Part shown: one piece after another, positions 1 through 7,920 of the stretch
Numbering within the stretch: position 1 is the first letter of the stretch
How the letters are laid out: every line of letters starts with the position of its first letter
Translations under genes and position numbers: made by a program
Notes under the pieces: generated by a model
The model's input: only the letters and a program-made list of their open reading frames with translations
What the model was told of the DNA's origin: nothing
The model's database searches: none
Source: Amycolatopsis solani
GTDB lineage: Bacteria; Actinomycetota; Actinomycetes; Mycobacteriales; Pseudonocardiaceae
DNA length: 64,000 nucleotides
NCBI RefSeq assembly: GCF_033441515.1
Contig: NZ_JAWQJT010000003.1
Coordinates: forward strand, 2,108,001 to 2,172,000
Direction of reading: 5' to 3'

Positions 1-1060
1 GCGCCACGTCGAGGGCGTTGTCCTCACAGGACTCACCGCCGACGTACAGGATGTCGGCGCCCGGCGCGAGACCGTGGGCGGCCTCGACGTCGAGGGTTTC
101 CTCGCCGTACCAGCCCGCCGCGTCGCACTGGTCCGGCGGCTCGAGAACCGGGTTCGCCGGGAAGACGTGCTGCTTGAACTGGCTCTGCTTCAGCGGGTGC
201 TGCGGGTCGTTCTTCTTGGCGTACGTGCTCGCGTCGGCGTAGATGGTCGGCGAGGCGAACGCGTCCACGATGGCGATCGTGGTGCCCTTGCCGTCCGCGC
301 CGACCTTGTCGACACCGTAGGCCGAGCGCAGCTGGGCCGGGGTGTAGCCGCAGGGGGCGTAGGGCAGCTGCTTGCCGTTGTAGGCGGGATCGGTGGTGTC
401 GATCTTCTCGCCGTAGTAGGCGCTGCACGGCCGCGCGTTGCGGAAGCCGGGGCCGGGCGCGACGTCGGACGGCGTCCCGGAACCGGTGGCGTGGTCCGGC
501 TTGAACAGGTTGGTGGCCTGGTCGACACCGACGACGCCGAGGACGTCGTTGGCCAGGTTCGCCGGCACCGACAGGTTCTTGTCGGCGGCGCGCAGCGTCT
601 GGCCCTTGACCTTGTACTTGGCCAGCTTGACGTCGAACGCCTGCTGCGTCTGGCCCGCGGTGCCGGTCGCTTCGACGTAGGCGCGGTTCGAGGGCACCTC
701 GCCGATGCTGAAGCCGTTGCCGGTCAGCCACGACTTCACGGCGTTCACGGTCGCGTCGCTCGCGGCGAACCGGTCGCGCACCTGGTCGGGGCTCAGGTAC
801 TGGCGGTAGGTCTTGCTGTCCGGATCGGACACGGCCTGGGCCAGCGCCTCGGCACCGGCGTTGTCGCGCTGGTTCAGGTAGACCCGGAAGCTCAGCTTCG
901 CGGCGGGCGCGGTGTCGGCGACCTTCGCCTGCGCGTTCGCCCACAACGGGTGCGACTGCGGAATGTCCTGACGCCCCTGCGCGGACGCCGTCGCCGGCAG
1001 GGTGCCGGTCAGGCCACCCACCACCGCGAGCGAAAGGAGCAGGGTGGAGCTTCTTCGCAC
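1..1060 (-). CDS. secreted sedolisin-family (S53) protease, C-terminus outside window
   Basis: The first 353 residues of a secreted serine-carboxyl peptidase. The GTG start at 1060 follows an AGGGAGA ribosome site; a signal peptide (RRSSTLLLSLAVVGG... ending near ASA) comes next. Residues about 30-190 look like the pro-kumamolisin activation domain, with the typical segments YLSPDQV and VKSWLTGNGF. The catalytic domain then begins, and residues 320-324 (EETLD, followed by VEAAHGLAPGA) match the sedolisin E-x3-D motif that supplies the acidic members of the Ser-Glu-Asp triad. The Ser (SGTS) motif would lie beyond base 1. Known members cleave proteins at acidic pH outside the cell. The family call is by eye from these motifs. 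The antisense frame over the same bases is a shadow. Confidence 0.85.
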   Translation of the reverse strand, partial: MRRSSTLLLSLAVVGGLTGTLPATASAQGRQDIPQSHPLWANAQAKVADTAPAAKLSFRVYLNQRDNAGAEALAQAVSDPDSKTYRQYLSPDQVRDRFAASDATVNAVKSWLTGNGFSIGEVPSNRAYVEATGTAGQTQQAFDVKLAKYKVKGQTLRAADKNLSVPANLANDVLGVVGVDQATNLFKPDHATGSGTPSDVAPGPGFRNARPCSAYYGEKIDTTDPAYNGKQLPYAPCGYTPAQLRSAYGVDKVGADGKGTTIAIVDAFASPTIYADASTYAKKNDPQHPLKQSQFKQHVFPANPVLEPPDQCDAAGWYGEETLDVEAAHGLAPGADILYVGGESCEDNALDVA

Positions 1061-1297
1061 AGAAATCTCCCTCTTCGAAAGCGGCCCCCAGAAAACGGGC
1101 CTTGGAACACCGGGTGAGACTAGATCGGTGTTCCGCTCGCGGGGAAGTGCTTGCGGAACCGTTATCTCGTCGCGAATTCACGTCCTGAGGGGCGTGGTGC
1201 GGAAATCCGATTTGTCGGACAAAAAACGCGAGGAATAGGCCTTTGTGCGCGCTAAGTCCGATTTCTCGCACCTCGTGCGGCGGTGGCGCACCCCCTA
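1061..1297. promoter_or_regulatory. 237-bp leader region of the S53 protease gene
   Basis: Noncoding gap between the ROK gene end and the protease start. It is less GC-rich than its surroundings, with the run GTCGGACAAAAAACGCGAGG near 1216-1235. The ribosome site (AGGGAGA, about 1067-1073 on the minus strand) is clear. I could not place a convincing -35/-10 pair. Confidence 0.4.
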
Positions 1298-2488
1298 CTA
1301 AAGTCGGGTGGTCCGTCCACTCGGGACAGTCCACTCCGTGACGGCACTTCGGCCGTCGCCGAGCCGGCGATCCACCGCGGCCGGCGCGAACACCGCGTCG
1401 ACGACCATCGCCACCGCGCCGCCGATCGCGTCACCGCGGCCGCCGATTTCGACGCGCAGGTTCTGCGTCGCCCGGGGCAGCGCCCGCCGGTAGAGCTCCT
1501 CGCGCACCCCGGCGACGAAGTGCGGCTCGGCGAGGTCGCCGGCGACCACGAGCACCCCCGGGTTCACCACGCACACCAGCGTCGCGAGCACCTCCCCCAC
1601 CTGCCGCCCGGCGATTTCGGCGAGCCGGATCGCGGCCGGCTCACCCGCGACGAGCCGTTCCCGCACGCCCGAGCCCGACGTCGTCGGCAAGCCCAGTTCC
1701 GTCAGGCGCGCGGCGAGGGCGCGCCCGCTGGCGACCGCCGCGAGGCAGCCGAGCGAGCCGCACAGGCAGGGCGCGTCCGGGTGGCCGGGCAGGCGGATGT
1801 GGCCGATGTCGCCCGCGCCGCCGTCGATGCCGCGGTAGACCTCGCCGCCGACGACCAGGCCGGCGCCGATGCCGGTGGACACCTTCACCACGACCAGCGC
1901 GGCCGAGTCCGGGTACCGGGCGCGGTGCTCGCCCAGCGCCATCAGGTTCGCGTCGTTGTCGACCAGCACGGGGGCGCCGAAGCGGGCGCCGAGGTGCGCG
2001 TCGATCGGGTAGCCGTCCCAGCCCGGCATGATCGGCGGCCGCGTGACCCGGGCGCGGCCGGGTTCGACCGGGCCCGGCACGGAAAGGCCCACGCCGCACA
2101 CCGGCCGTCCGACGTCGGCCAGCATCGCCTCGAACCACTCGGCGATCCGGTCGAGCACCGGTTCCGGGCCGTCGGCGACCCGCAGTTCGCCGGCGCGGGT
2201 GGCCAGCCGCCGTCCGGACAGGTCGGTGACCGCGGCCTCGGCGTGCGTCGTGTCGATGCTCGCGGCGAGGACGACGGCGTGCTGGTCGTCGAAGCGCAGG
2301 TGCCGCGCCGGGCGGCCGCCGGTCGAGTCCTCCAGGCCGCCTTCGACGAGCAGACCGGCCGCTTGGAGCTGGTCCAGGCGGGCGGTGAGGGTCGAGCGGG
2401 ACAGCCCGCTGTGCGTGAGCAGGGCCTTCCGCGTGGTCGCCTGACCGGTCCTGACCAGCTCGAACAGCGCCCCGGCACTGGCCGGCAT
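1298..2488 (-). CDS. ROK-family transcriptional regulator
   Basis: 396 residues. The N-terminal winged helix (about 1-65: LVRTGQATTRKALL, then LSRSTLTARLDQLQAAGLL) is of the NagC/XylR type. The sugar-kinase-like ROK domain follows, with DNDANLMALGEHR and the zinc loop C241-L-C243-G-S-L-G-C248. The Glu usually following that loop is absent. ROK repressors sense sugars, phosphosugars or oligosaccharides and control the neighbouring sugar genes. The start at 2488 was preferred over upstream ATGs because GGGAGGTGG lies just before it and the helix-turn-helix begins soon after. It is divergent from a GH63-type glycosidase only 58 bp away, so it probably represses that gene and itself. The effector is unknown. 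Confidence 0.9.
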   Translation of the reverse strand: MPASAGALFELVRTGQATTRKALLTHSGLSRSTLTARLDQLQAAGLLVEGGLEDSTGGRPARHLRFDDQHAVVLAASIDTTHAEAAVTDLSGRRLATRAGELRVADGPEPVLDRIAEWFEAMLADVGRPVCGVGLSVPGPVEPGRARVTRPPIMPGWDGYPIDAHLGARFGAPVLVDNDANLMALGEHRARYPDSAALVVVKVSTGIGAGLVVGGEVYRGIDGGAGDIGHIRLPGHPDAPCLCGSLGCLAAVASGRALAARLTELGLPTTSGSGVRERLVAGEPAAIRLAEIAGRQVGEVLATLVCVVNPGVLVVAGDLAEPHFVAGVREELYRRALPRATQNLRVEIGGRGDAIGGAVAMVVDAVFAPAAVDRRLGDGRSAVTEWTVPSGRTTRL

Positions 2489-2512
2489 CCGCCACCTCCC
2501 GACTTTTGCCCA

Positions 2513-2540
2513 TTGACAATACACAAGTCGGAGATAAGTT
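2513..2540 (+). promoter_or_regulatory. sigma-70-type promoter of the glycosidase, probably leaderless
   Basis: TTGACA at 2513-2518, a 16-bp spacer and TAAGTT at 2535-2540. A transcription start about 7 bases downstream would fall on the ATG at 2547, and no Shine-Dalgarno sequence is present, so the mRNA is probably leaderless. The element sits in the 58-bp gap to the divergent ROK gene, where a ROK repressor would be expected to bind. Confidence 0.6.
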
Positions 2541-2546
2541 GGACAT

Positions 2547-3764
2547 ATGGATGTAACACGAGCCGCGGCCATCCTCGACGGCAACTGGCTCGGTTCGTCG
2601 ACCGTGCCCTCGCGGACGCTCTACCCCCACCAGTGGAGCTGGGACTCGGCGTTCATCGCGATCGGCCTGCGCCACCTGGCGCCCGAGCGGGCGCGGCGCG
2701 AGCTGCTGACGCTGTTCTCCGCGCAGTGGCGCGACGGCCGCGTGCCGCACATCCTCTTCAACCCGGACACCCCGCCCGAGGCGTACTTCCCGGGGCCCGG
2801 CTTCTGGCGCGCCGGGCGGACGTCCGGGCTGATCCAGCCGCCGGTGCACGCGCGCGCGGTGCTGGCCGTGCACGAATCCGCGCCCGACCTCGAGTTCCTG
2901 GCCACGCTGTACCCGAAACTGCGGGCCTGGCACGCATACTTGCTGGGCTCACGCGACGCCGGCGGGCGCGGACTCGCCGCGATCGTGCACCCGTGGGAGT
3001 CCGGAATGGACAACAGCCCGGCGTGGGACGGGCCGCTGGCGCGCGTCACGCCGTCGACCGGGTTCGTCCGCCGCGACCTGGCGCACGGCGCCACCGCCGA
3101 CCGGCCGAGCGACGAGGACTACGGCCGCTACGTCCGGCTGGCCGCGGACTACCGCGACAGCGGCTACCGGGACTTCGGCGAGTTCGTCGTGGAGGACCCC
3201 GGCTTCAACGCCCTGCTGGCCGACGCCGAACTGGCACTGGCGTCGATCGCGGACGAGCTGGGCCTCCCGGCGGCCGCGGCCCGCCACCGCGAATCGGCGG
3301 CGCGCGTCGCGAAGGCGTTGCAGGACACGCTGTGGGACAACGGCTTCTTCTTCGCCCGCGACGTCCGCACCGGCGCGCTGACCCCGCAGTACACGTGCGC
3401 GGGCCTGCTGCCGCTGGTACTGCCGGACCTGGCGGTCGCCCCGGCCCTGCTGGCCACGGCCACCGGCCCCCGCTTCGCCCTCGGCCGCGTCCACGGCATC
3501 CCGAGCCACGACCTGACCGCCCCGGACTTCGACCCGGCCCGCTACTGGCGCGGCCCGTCATGGGCCAACGTCGGCTGGCTGGTTCACCGAGGCCTCCTCG
3601 CCCACGGCGAACACGCCCTGGCCGCCGGCCTGCGCGACGACTTGGTGACAACGGCGGCGGCGACGGACTTCGCGGAGTACTGCAACCCGCTGACCGGCGC
3701 GGGCCACGGCACCCGCACGTTCAGCTGGACGGCGGCACTGGCTCTGGATCTGCTGGTTTCGTGA
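2547..3764 (+). CDS. GH63-type (alpha/alpha)6 glycosidase, glucosylglycerate hydrolase-like
   Basis: 405 residues with no signal peptide, so it acts in the cytoplasm. The motifs fit the bacterial mannosyl/glucosylglycerate hydrolase branch of GH63: YPHQWSWDSAF near the start, HPWESGMDNSPAWD with the presumed general acid D155, RGPSWANVGWLV, and EYCNPLTGAGHGTRTFSWTAA with the presumed base E377. Relatives split glucosylglycerate or mannosylglycerate, compatible solutes, into a hexose and glycerate; some cut glucosides or trehalose analogues. The length matches the family (about 400-450). The ATG at 2547 coincides with the predicted transcription start. The substrate is inferred from the family only; the divergent ROK regulator supports sugar-inducible expression. 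Confidence 0.8.
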   Translation: MDVTRAAAILDGNWLGSSTVPSRTLYPHQWSWDSAFIAIGLRHLAPERARRELLTLFSAQWRDGRVPHILFNPDTPPEAYFPGPGFWRAGRTSGLIQPPVHARAVLAVHESAPDLEFLATLYPKLRAWHAYLLGSRDAGGRGLAAIVHPWESGMDNSPAWDGPLARVTPSTGFVRRDLAHGATADRPSDEDYGRYVRLAADYRDSGYRDFGEFVVEDPGFNALLADAELALASIADELGLPAAAARHRESAARVAKALQDTLWDNGFFFARDVRTGALTPQYTCAGLLPLVLPDLAVAPALLATATGPRFALGRVHGIPSHDLTAPDFDPARYWRGPSWANVGWLVHRGLLAHGEHALAAGLRDDLVTTAAATDFAEYCNPLTGAGHGTRTFSWTAALALDLLVS

Positions 3765-3920
3765 TTCATTCACCCTGATCAAGTTGACAGATTCTGGACA
3801 ATTAAAGCCCAAATCCGTCGAATCGGTTCCCGTCACTCATTCGGGTGGTTGTTGTCGACTTAAGCTCCGGGGAGCATTCAAAACTCCGGAGTCAGTCTTC
3901 ACAACCGAGGGGGTACGCCG
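3765..3920 (+). promoter_or_regulatory. upstream region of the four-gene STAS/PRTase/PNP/cyclase cassette
   Basis: 156 bp of unusually AT-rich noncoding DNA. It contains a TTGACA hexamer at 3784-3789, followed by an AT-rich stretch near 3798-3808, and two CTCCGG blocks around 3865-3890. A ribosome site (GAGGGGGT) precedes the ATG at 3921. I could not fix the -10 element. Two copies of the pentamer CATTC also occur (about 3767 and 3837), resembling fragments of the intergenic repeat at 20260. Confidence 0.4.
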
Positions 3921-5093
3921 ATGTCGGTCGAAGCCAACGCCGGTGAATGGCTTCGGGTACGGCTACCCGAAGAGATCGACACCGCCTCGGTTTCGGCCAC
4001 GGTGGCACGACTGGCCGCCGCCAGGCAAGAGGGGCCGCTGGATCTCGATCTCGCCGACGCCACCGCCGTCGACATCGCCGGTCTGACGGTCTTGCTTTCC
4101 GTGCTCGACGAACGCAGTGCGGCACGGCAGGAGACCTTGATCTCCCTGCCCCGGAACCCGGCGATGACGGACTTCCTCCTGGAATGCGCTTTTTCTTCGG
4201 CGGCCGCCATGGTCTCCCGGTCGCAGTTCGGAACGCTCCGCTGGGCGGACGGCGCCCTGCCGATCCGCGACCAGGTGAGACTCCTGCGTCCCGTGCCGAG
4301 CCGGCCGTCCGGCAACGCGTACGAACGCCTCCGTGACGAGCGCTTCTTCGGCTTCTTGACCTATTCCTTCCAAGCCGATCCCCAGATCGCGTCGATCGTC
4401 GCGACCGAATGGTCGCGGTGGCGCGGACCGGTCGTGCTCAGCTTCCTCGACACCGAACTCAGCAACCGCGGAGCCGAAGTCGCGCGCGTGCTGATCTACG
4501 AATTGCTGACGAACGCCGTGCTGCACCCGGGTGGCGATCTGCTGACCGTCGGTTCCTGGGTGACGGAAACCGAATCCGGCGACCCGGAACAACTGGTGAT
4601 CTCGTTGTGGGACAACGGCGACAGCATGGTGCGAACGCTCCGCACCGGCCTGTCGGCGAACCAGCCGATCCGGGTCGCCGAGGCGGCCGTCGACGACGCG
4701 TTCACCGTCGAACCCGCGAACTGGGACCCGCGGTGGGCGACGTACACCGCGCGGTGGACCCCGGGGCCGGGCGCCACGGACGAAGAACTGCTGCTGGCCT
4801 CGGTCTTCCCCGGGATATCCCACCGGACGACCAAGACGCCGCCGAAGTCGCTCACACGCACGCGCGAGCTTCCGCAGGAGTACGGCCTCCACGCGCTGTA
4901 CCGGTGCGCGATCGACCTCTTCGGCGGGTCGCTCGAGATCCGCACGGGCAACCAGCAGCTGAACCTCGCCGGCGCGCCCCAGCAGCCGCGCCGCGGTCCT
5001 CGCCGCTACCGGGCGCACCTCGCCCACGTCGCCGGTCAGCCGTTCCACGGGAACCTGCTCACCGTGCGTCTGCCGCTGCGCCATGGCCGGTAG
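3921..5093 (+). CDS. STAS-like domain plus GHKL-type ATPase protein
   Basis: 390 residues. Residues about 1-100 resemble a STAS domain, the anti-sigma antagonist fold: LDLDLADATAVDIAGLTVLL is the usual strand-helix with the phosphorylatable-position loop (here ATAVD). Residues 180-320 carry GHKL/HATPase marks: N-box E194-L-L-T-N198-A-V-L-H and G1-box D231-N-G233. A late segment EYGLHALYRCAIDLFGGSLEI resembles the closing G2/helix region. Such fusions sense or transmit state through ATP-dependent conformational change. It is the first gene of a tight cassette and overlaps the next by 11 bp, so all are probably made together. I do not recognise this exact architecture as a named protein. An anti-sigma-type switch is possible, but no sigma factor is nearby. 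Confidence 0.6.
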   Translation: MSVEANAGEWLRVRLPEEIDTASVSATVARLAAARQEGPLDLDLADATAVDIAGLTVLLSVLDERSAARQETLISLPRNPAMTDFLLECAFSSAAAMVSRSQFGTLRWADGALPIRDQVRLLRPVPSRPSGNAYERLRDERFFGFLTYSFQADPQIASIVATEWSRWRGPVVLSFLDTELSNRGAEVARVLIYELLTNAVLHPGGDLLTVGSWVTETESGDPEQLVISLWDNGDSMVRTLRTGLSANQPIRVAEAAVDDAFTVEPANWDPRWATYTARWTPGPGATDEELLLASVFPGISHRTTKTPPKSLTRTRELPQEYGLHALYRCAIDLFGGSLEIRTGNQQLNLAGAPQQPRRGPRRYRAHLAHVAGQPFHGNLLTVRLPLRHGR

Positions 5094-6774
5094 CCCGCGG
5101 CGTCCCTGGCAGCTGGAGACCGAGGTACTGCGAGTCGGCGCCCTGGCCGCCGAGCCGGTCGAAGAGGCCCGCCGCAAGTTCCACGAGTGGCTGGCACGAC
5201 GGCTCGTCAACCCGGTCGCGGTCCGCCGCCCGGCGAGCTTCACGCGCTACATCCCGGCGGACGACATCCGGAATTCCGTCCTGCCGTCGACGGAGATCCT
5301 GGGCTTCACCACGTCCGCCGCGGATCGCGAAGTGAAGATCATCGACTGTTCCGGCAACCGCTACGCCGACATGGGGGAGAACTTCCTCCACTGGGTCGCG
5401 CTGTGCGCCACGAAGTTCGCGACCAGACCGGACCAGCTCATCGTCGTGCTGCTGCCGAACTTCCCGCACAACACGTACAGCCCGTTCTGGACCCCGATAG
5501 TGGACATGCCGGCGGACGCCGGCACCGTCGTCGTCGTGAACAAGGCCGGGCAGCTGGAGCCGCACGGCCATCCCCTGCCCCTGTCCTCCCCCGATCCCGA
5601 AAACTTCAAAGCCAAGTACCGGGGCATCAACGGCACCCCCCGGCAGGACTTCGAGGACAAGGTGATCCGGCGCATCGGGCACTTCGAAATCAGCGAAGAG
5701 TACTGCAGCCACTTCTTCTTCGACGGCTCCCGAGGCGAAACGGAACTGGCCGAAGTGCTCCACGACACGATCGTCGAGGTGACGGGCAAGCGAGCCGCCC
5801 GGACGGCGTTGATCGTCCCGCCGAAGACCGACTCCTGGATGGAGGGGGCCGTCACCGCCGCCGCCAACCGGCTCAACGTGCCCTGGAGCAAATGGCCGGA
5901 CGACCCGGCGAAGATACCCAAGCCGACTCCGGGCACGACCTACCTGTTCCTCCTCGACTTCATCAACACGGGCGCCACCTACACCCGGGTCGTCCAAGAA
6001 GCGCTCGACGCGGACTACAAGCTGCACCGGTACTCGATCGCCGCCTTCAAGTCCGCGGACTTCCACCGCGAGGGCAACGGGCTCCCCGCGGTCCAGCACG
6101 TCCAGGCGGTCGCCGCCGAGCGGGTCAGCCGCGAGCAGTGCGACCAGTGCGCGCTGAGGCTGCCGCACACCGACAAGCAGCGGAACGACTTCGCCGGGCT
6201 GCGGTCGTACGACGCGTGGTACATCCTCACGAGTGTCGACTGGAAACCCGAGGTGTACGGGCCGCCCGAAGCACAACGGCTGCTCCACTTCCCCCCGTTC
6301 GCCACGATCTTCGCCCGGTTCGGCGACTGCCTGGCCTACAAGCTGGAAAAGGTCATGCAGGACGTCGCACCTCCTGGCGTGGTGATCGTCTGCCCGGAGG
6401 AACCCGCCGTCCAGCTGCTGATCCGGCGGATGCAGCACTGGGCGGACGACCGGATGGTCGCCGTCCCGCTGCCTCGTGACGCGCTGACCGGCGCCGAGGG
6501 GCGCACGTTCGCCGAAATCCGGCACCGCGCGGACGGCACCGGGTGGGGACGGCAACTGGAGCACCTGGCGCACCACCAGGCGAGCGTGGTCGTGCTCGAC
6601 GAAATAAACGCTTCGAACGCGACGGCTCGGCAGATGCTGCGCGTCCTCAAGGCGTTCCAGATCCAGCCGCACGCCTACACGCCCATCTTCAACTTCGTGC
6701 CGGCGGACCAGCTCGACGGGGTGCAGATCCACTCGCTCTACGAAATCCCCAGCCCGCGCCGGGTGTGGTCATGA
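5083..6774 (+). CDS. two-module phosphoribosyltransferase-like protein
   Basis: 563 residues, cytoplasmic. Two segments resemble the PRPP-binding loop of type I phosphoribosyltransferases: residues 290-301 (LLDFINTGATYT) and 502-514 (VVVLDEINASNAT), each after a hydrophobic beta strand and before a helix. A C353-x2-C356 pair (EQCDQCALRLP) lies between them and may bind zinc. The loops are degenerate in different ways: the first keeps TGxT but has only one acidic residue, the second keeps DE but has SN in place of TG. The family's usual reaction transfers ribose-phosphate from or to PRPP; some members are sensors or nucleotide-processing effectors in conflict systems. It overlaps both neighbours (11 bp upstream, ATGA downstream), so it is co-translated. 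Substrate unknown; the domain call is by eye. Confidence 0.55.
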   Translation: MAGSPRRPWQLETEVLRVGALAAEPVEEARRKFHEWLARRLVNPVAVRRPASFTRYIPADDIRNSVLPSTEILGFTTSAADREVKIIDCSGNRYADMGENFLHWVALCATKFATRPDQLIVVLLPNFPHNTYSPFWTPIVDMPADAGTVVVVNKAGQLEPHGHPLPLSSPDPENFKAKYRGINGTPRQDFEDKVIRRIGHFEISEEYCSHFFFDGSRGETELAEVLHDTIVEVTGKRAARTALIVPPKTDSWMEGAVTAAANRLNVPWSKWPDDPAKIPKPTPGTTYLFLLDFINTGATYTRVVQEALDADYKLHRYSIAAFKSADFHREGNGLPAVQHVQAVAAERVSREQCDQCALRLPHTDKQRNDFAGLRSYDAWYILTSVDWKPEVYGPPEAQRLLHFPPFATIFARFGDCLAYKLEKVMQDVAPPGVVIVCPEEPAVQLLIRRMQHWADDRMVAVPLPRDALTGAEGRTFAEIRHRADGTGWGRQLEHLAHHQASVVVLDEINASNATARQMLRVLKAFQIQPHAYTPIFNFVPADQLDGVQIHSLYEIPSPRRVWS

Positions 6775-7865
6775 CGACGCCGCGGTCGCCGCGCCGTCAG
6801 CGTGAGCGCGCCGAGGAGTCGATGGCGTCGATCGCCCACTTCCTCCTCCGCGATCCGGAAGGGATCCAGCGCATCCTCATGATGCGCGACTACGCGAGCC
6901 GCGCAGCCACGCTCCCGGCCCGTGACCGCGCGGGGCTGGACGTCGCCGTGATCGAATCCTTCCTCCCGCCGATGCCCGGCAGCGCCCCGCCGCGACGCCA
7001 TCCCGCGCCGGCCGAGGAGGTCCAGGAGGTCGACGTCTTCATCCTCACCGTCCAGCCCATCGAGCTCCAGGCGACGCTGGCCGCGCTGGGCATCGACGGC
7101 GGACCGGACGCGGTGCGCCGCGACCGCCCGTACTACCACAAGAAACTCGCCTGCACCGCGGCCGGACTTGCGGTTCCCCCGGCGGAACTGACCGTCGCGG
7201 TGACGGCGATCGGCGAAGCGTACGGTCTCTACGCCCAGCACGCCGTCGACGAAATCACCACTTTCTACCGGGCGAACGTGTGGATCCTCGCCGGCATGGC
7301 GGCCGGTCTCCCCGGCCACACCAGGAAAGGCGATGTCCACCTGCCCAAGACCGTCTGGTGGTACGAGCCGGGCCGGCTCACCGTGGACCGCTTCGAGCCG
7401 CGGCCCGAAGTCGCCAGCCGCGGTCCGATGAACTTGCAGCTCATGCGCTTCGATCCCACCGGCGCCAAGCTCCACGACCGGCTCGCGTCGGCGATCGCCG
7501 AGCTGCCCGGCCGTCACCGTCCCGCCGACCTGCCCGCGGACTTCGAACCACGGGTGTCGGTCCTCTCCGACGCGGTCGCGTCCGGGGACAAGCTGCTCCG
7601 CGACGGCACGCACCTGCTCACCCTGCACGAGAGCAATCAGCGGATCGTACTGGGCGATCAGGAGTCCTACGGCTTCGCGTTCGCCTGCCGGGACGTGGAC
7701 TGGATGATCGCGCGGGGCGTGGCCGACTTCGGCGACCAGGAGAAGGACTCGTCCTACCAGTACCTCGCGACCCTGCTGGCCGTGCACACCGTGCTGGAGT
7801 TCTTGGAGAGCATCTACATCCCGCCCGGCTTCGCCATTCCGGGCCGGCTGGACGACCAACCGTGA
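6771..7865 (+). CDS. purine nucleoside phosphorylase/MTAN-fold protein
   Basis: 364 residues; the ATG at 6771 overlaps the previous stop as ATGA. After an N-terminal extension of about 85 residues the nucleoside phosphorylase fold begins: DVFILTVQPIELQA (first strand), VAVTAIGEAYG, WILAGMAAGLPG, KGDVHLP, then DQESYGFAFAC with E298 and a segment ARGVADFGDQEK with D319. These correspond to the sugar-contacting Glu and catalytic Asp regions of MTA/SAH nucleosidase relatives. Such domains cleave the N-glycosidic bond of nucleosides or nucleotides, and related ones occur as effectors in multidomain immune proteins. The usual base-contacting residues cannot be checked by eye. In context it may process a nucleotide linked to the phosphoribosyltransferase-like and cyclase-like neighbours; that is inference. 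Confidence 0.65.
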   Translation: MTTPRSPRRQRERAEESMASIAHFLLRDPEGIQRILMMRDYASRAATLPARDRAGLDVAVIESFLPPMPGSAPPRRHPAPAEEVQEVDVFILTVQPIELQATLAALGIDGGPDAVRRDRPYYHKKLACTAAGLAVPPAELTVAVTAIGEAYGLYAQHAVDEITTFYRANVWILAGMAAGLPGHTRKGDVHLPKTVWWYEPGRLTVDRFEPRPEVASRGPMNLQLMRFDPTGAKLHDRLASAIAELPGRHRPADLPADFEPRVSVLSDAVASGDKLLRDGTHLLTLHESNQRIVLGDQESYGFAFACRDVDWMIARGVADFGDQEKDSSYQYLATLLAVHTVLEFLESIYIPPGFAIPGRLDDQP

Positions 7866-7920
7866 CGCCGGTTCACGCCGGCGGCAGACACGACCGTGCG
7901 GTGTGTGGTGTGCTGGGCGG

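Noticed and set aside
1283..3778. Very long open plus-strand frame spanning the ROK gene and the glycosidase
   Set aside because: It runs antisense to the clear ROK gene and out of frame with the glycosidase; its composition is Arg/Pro/Ala-rich, as expected from high-GC shadows.
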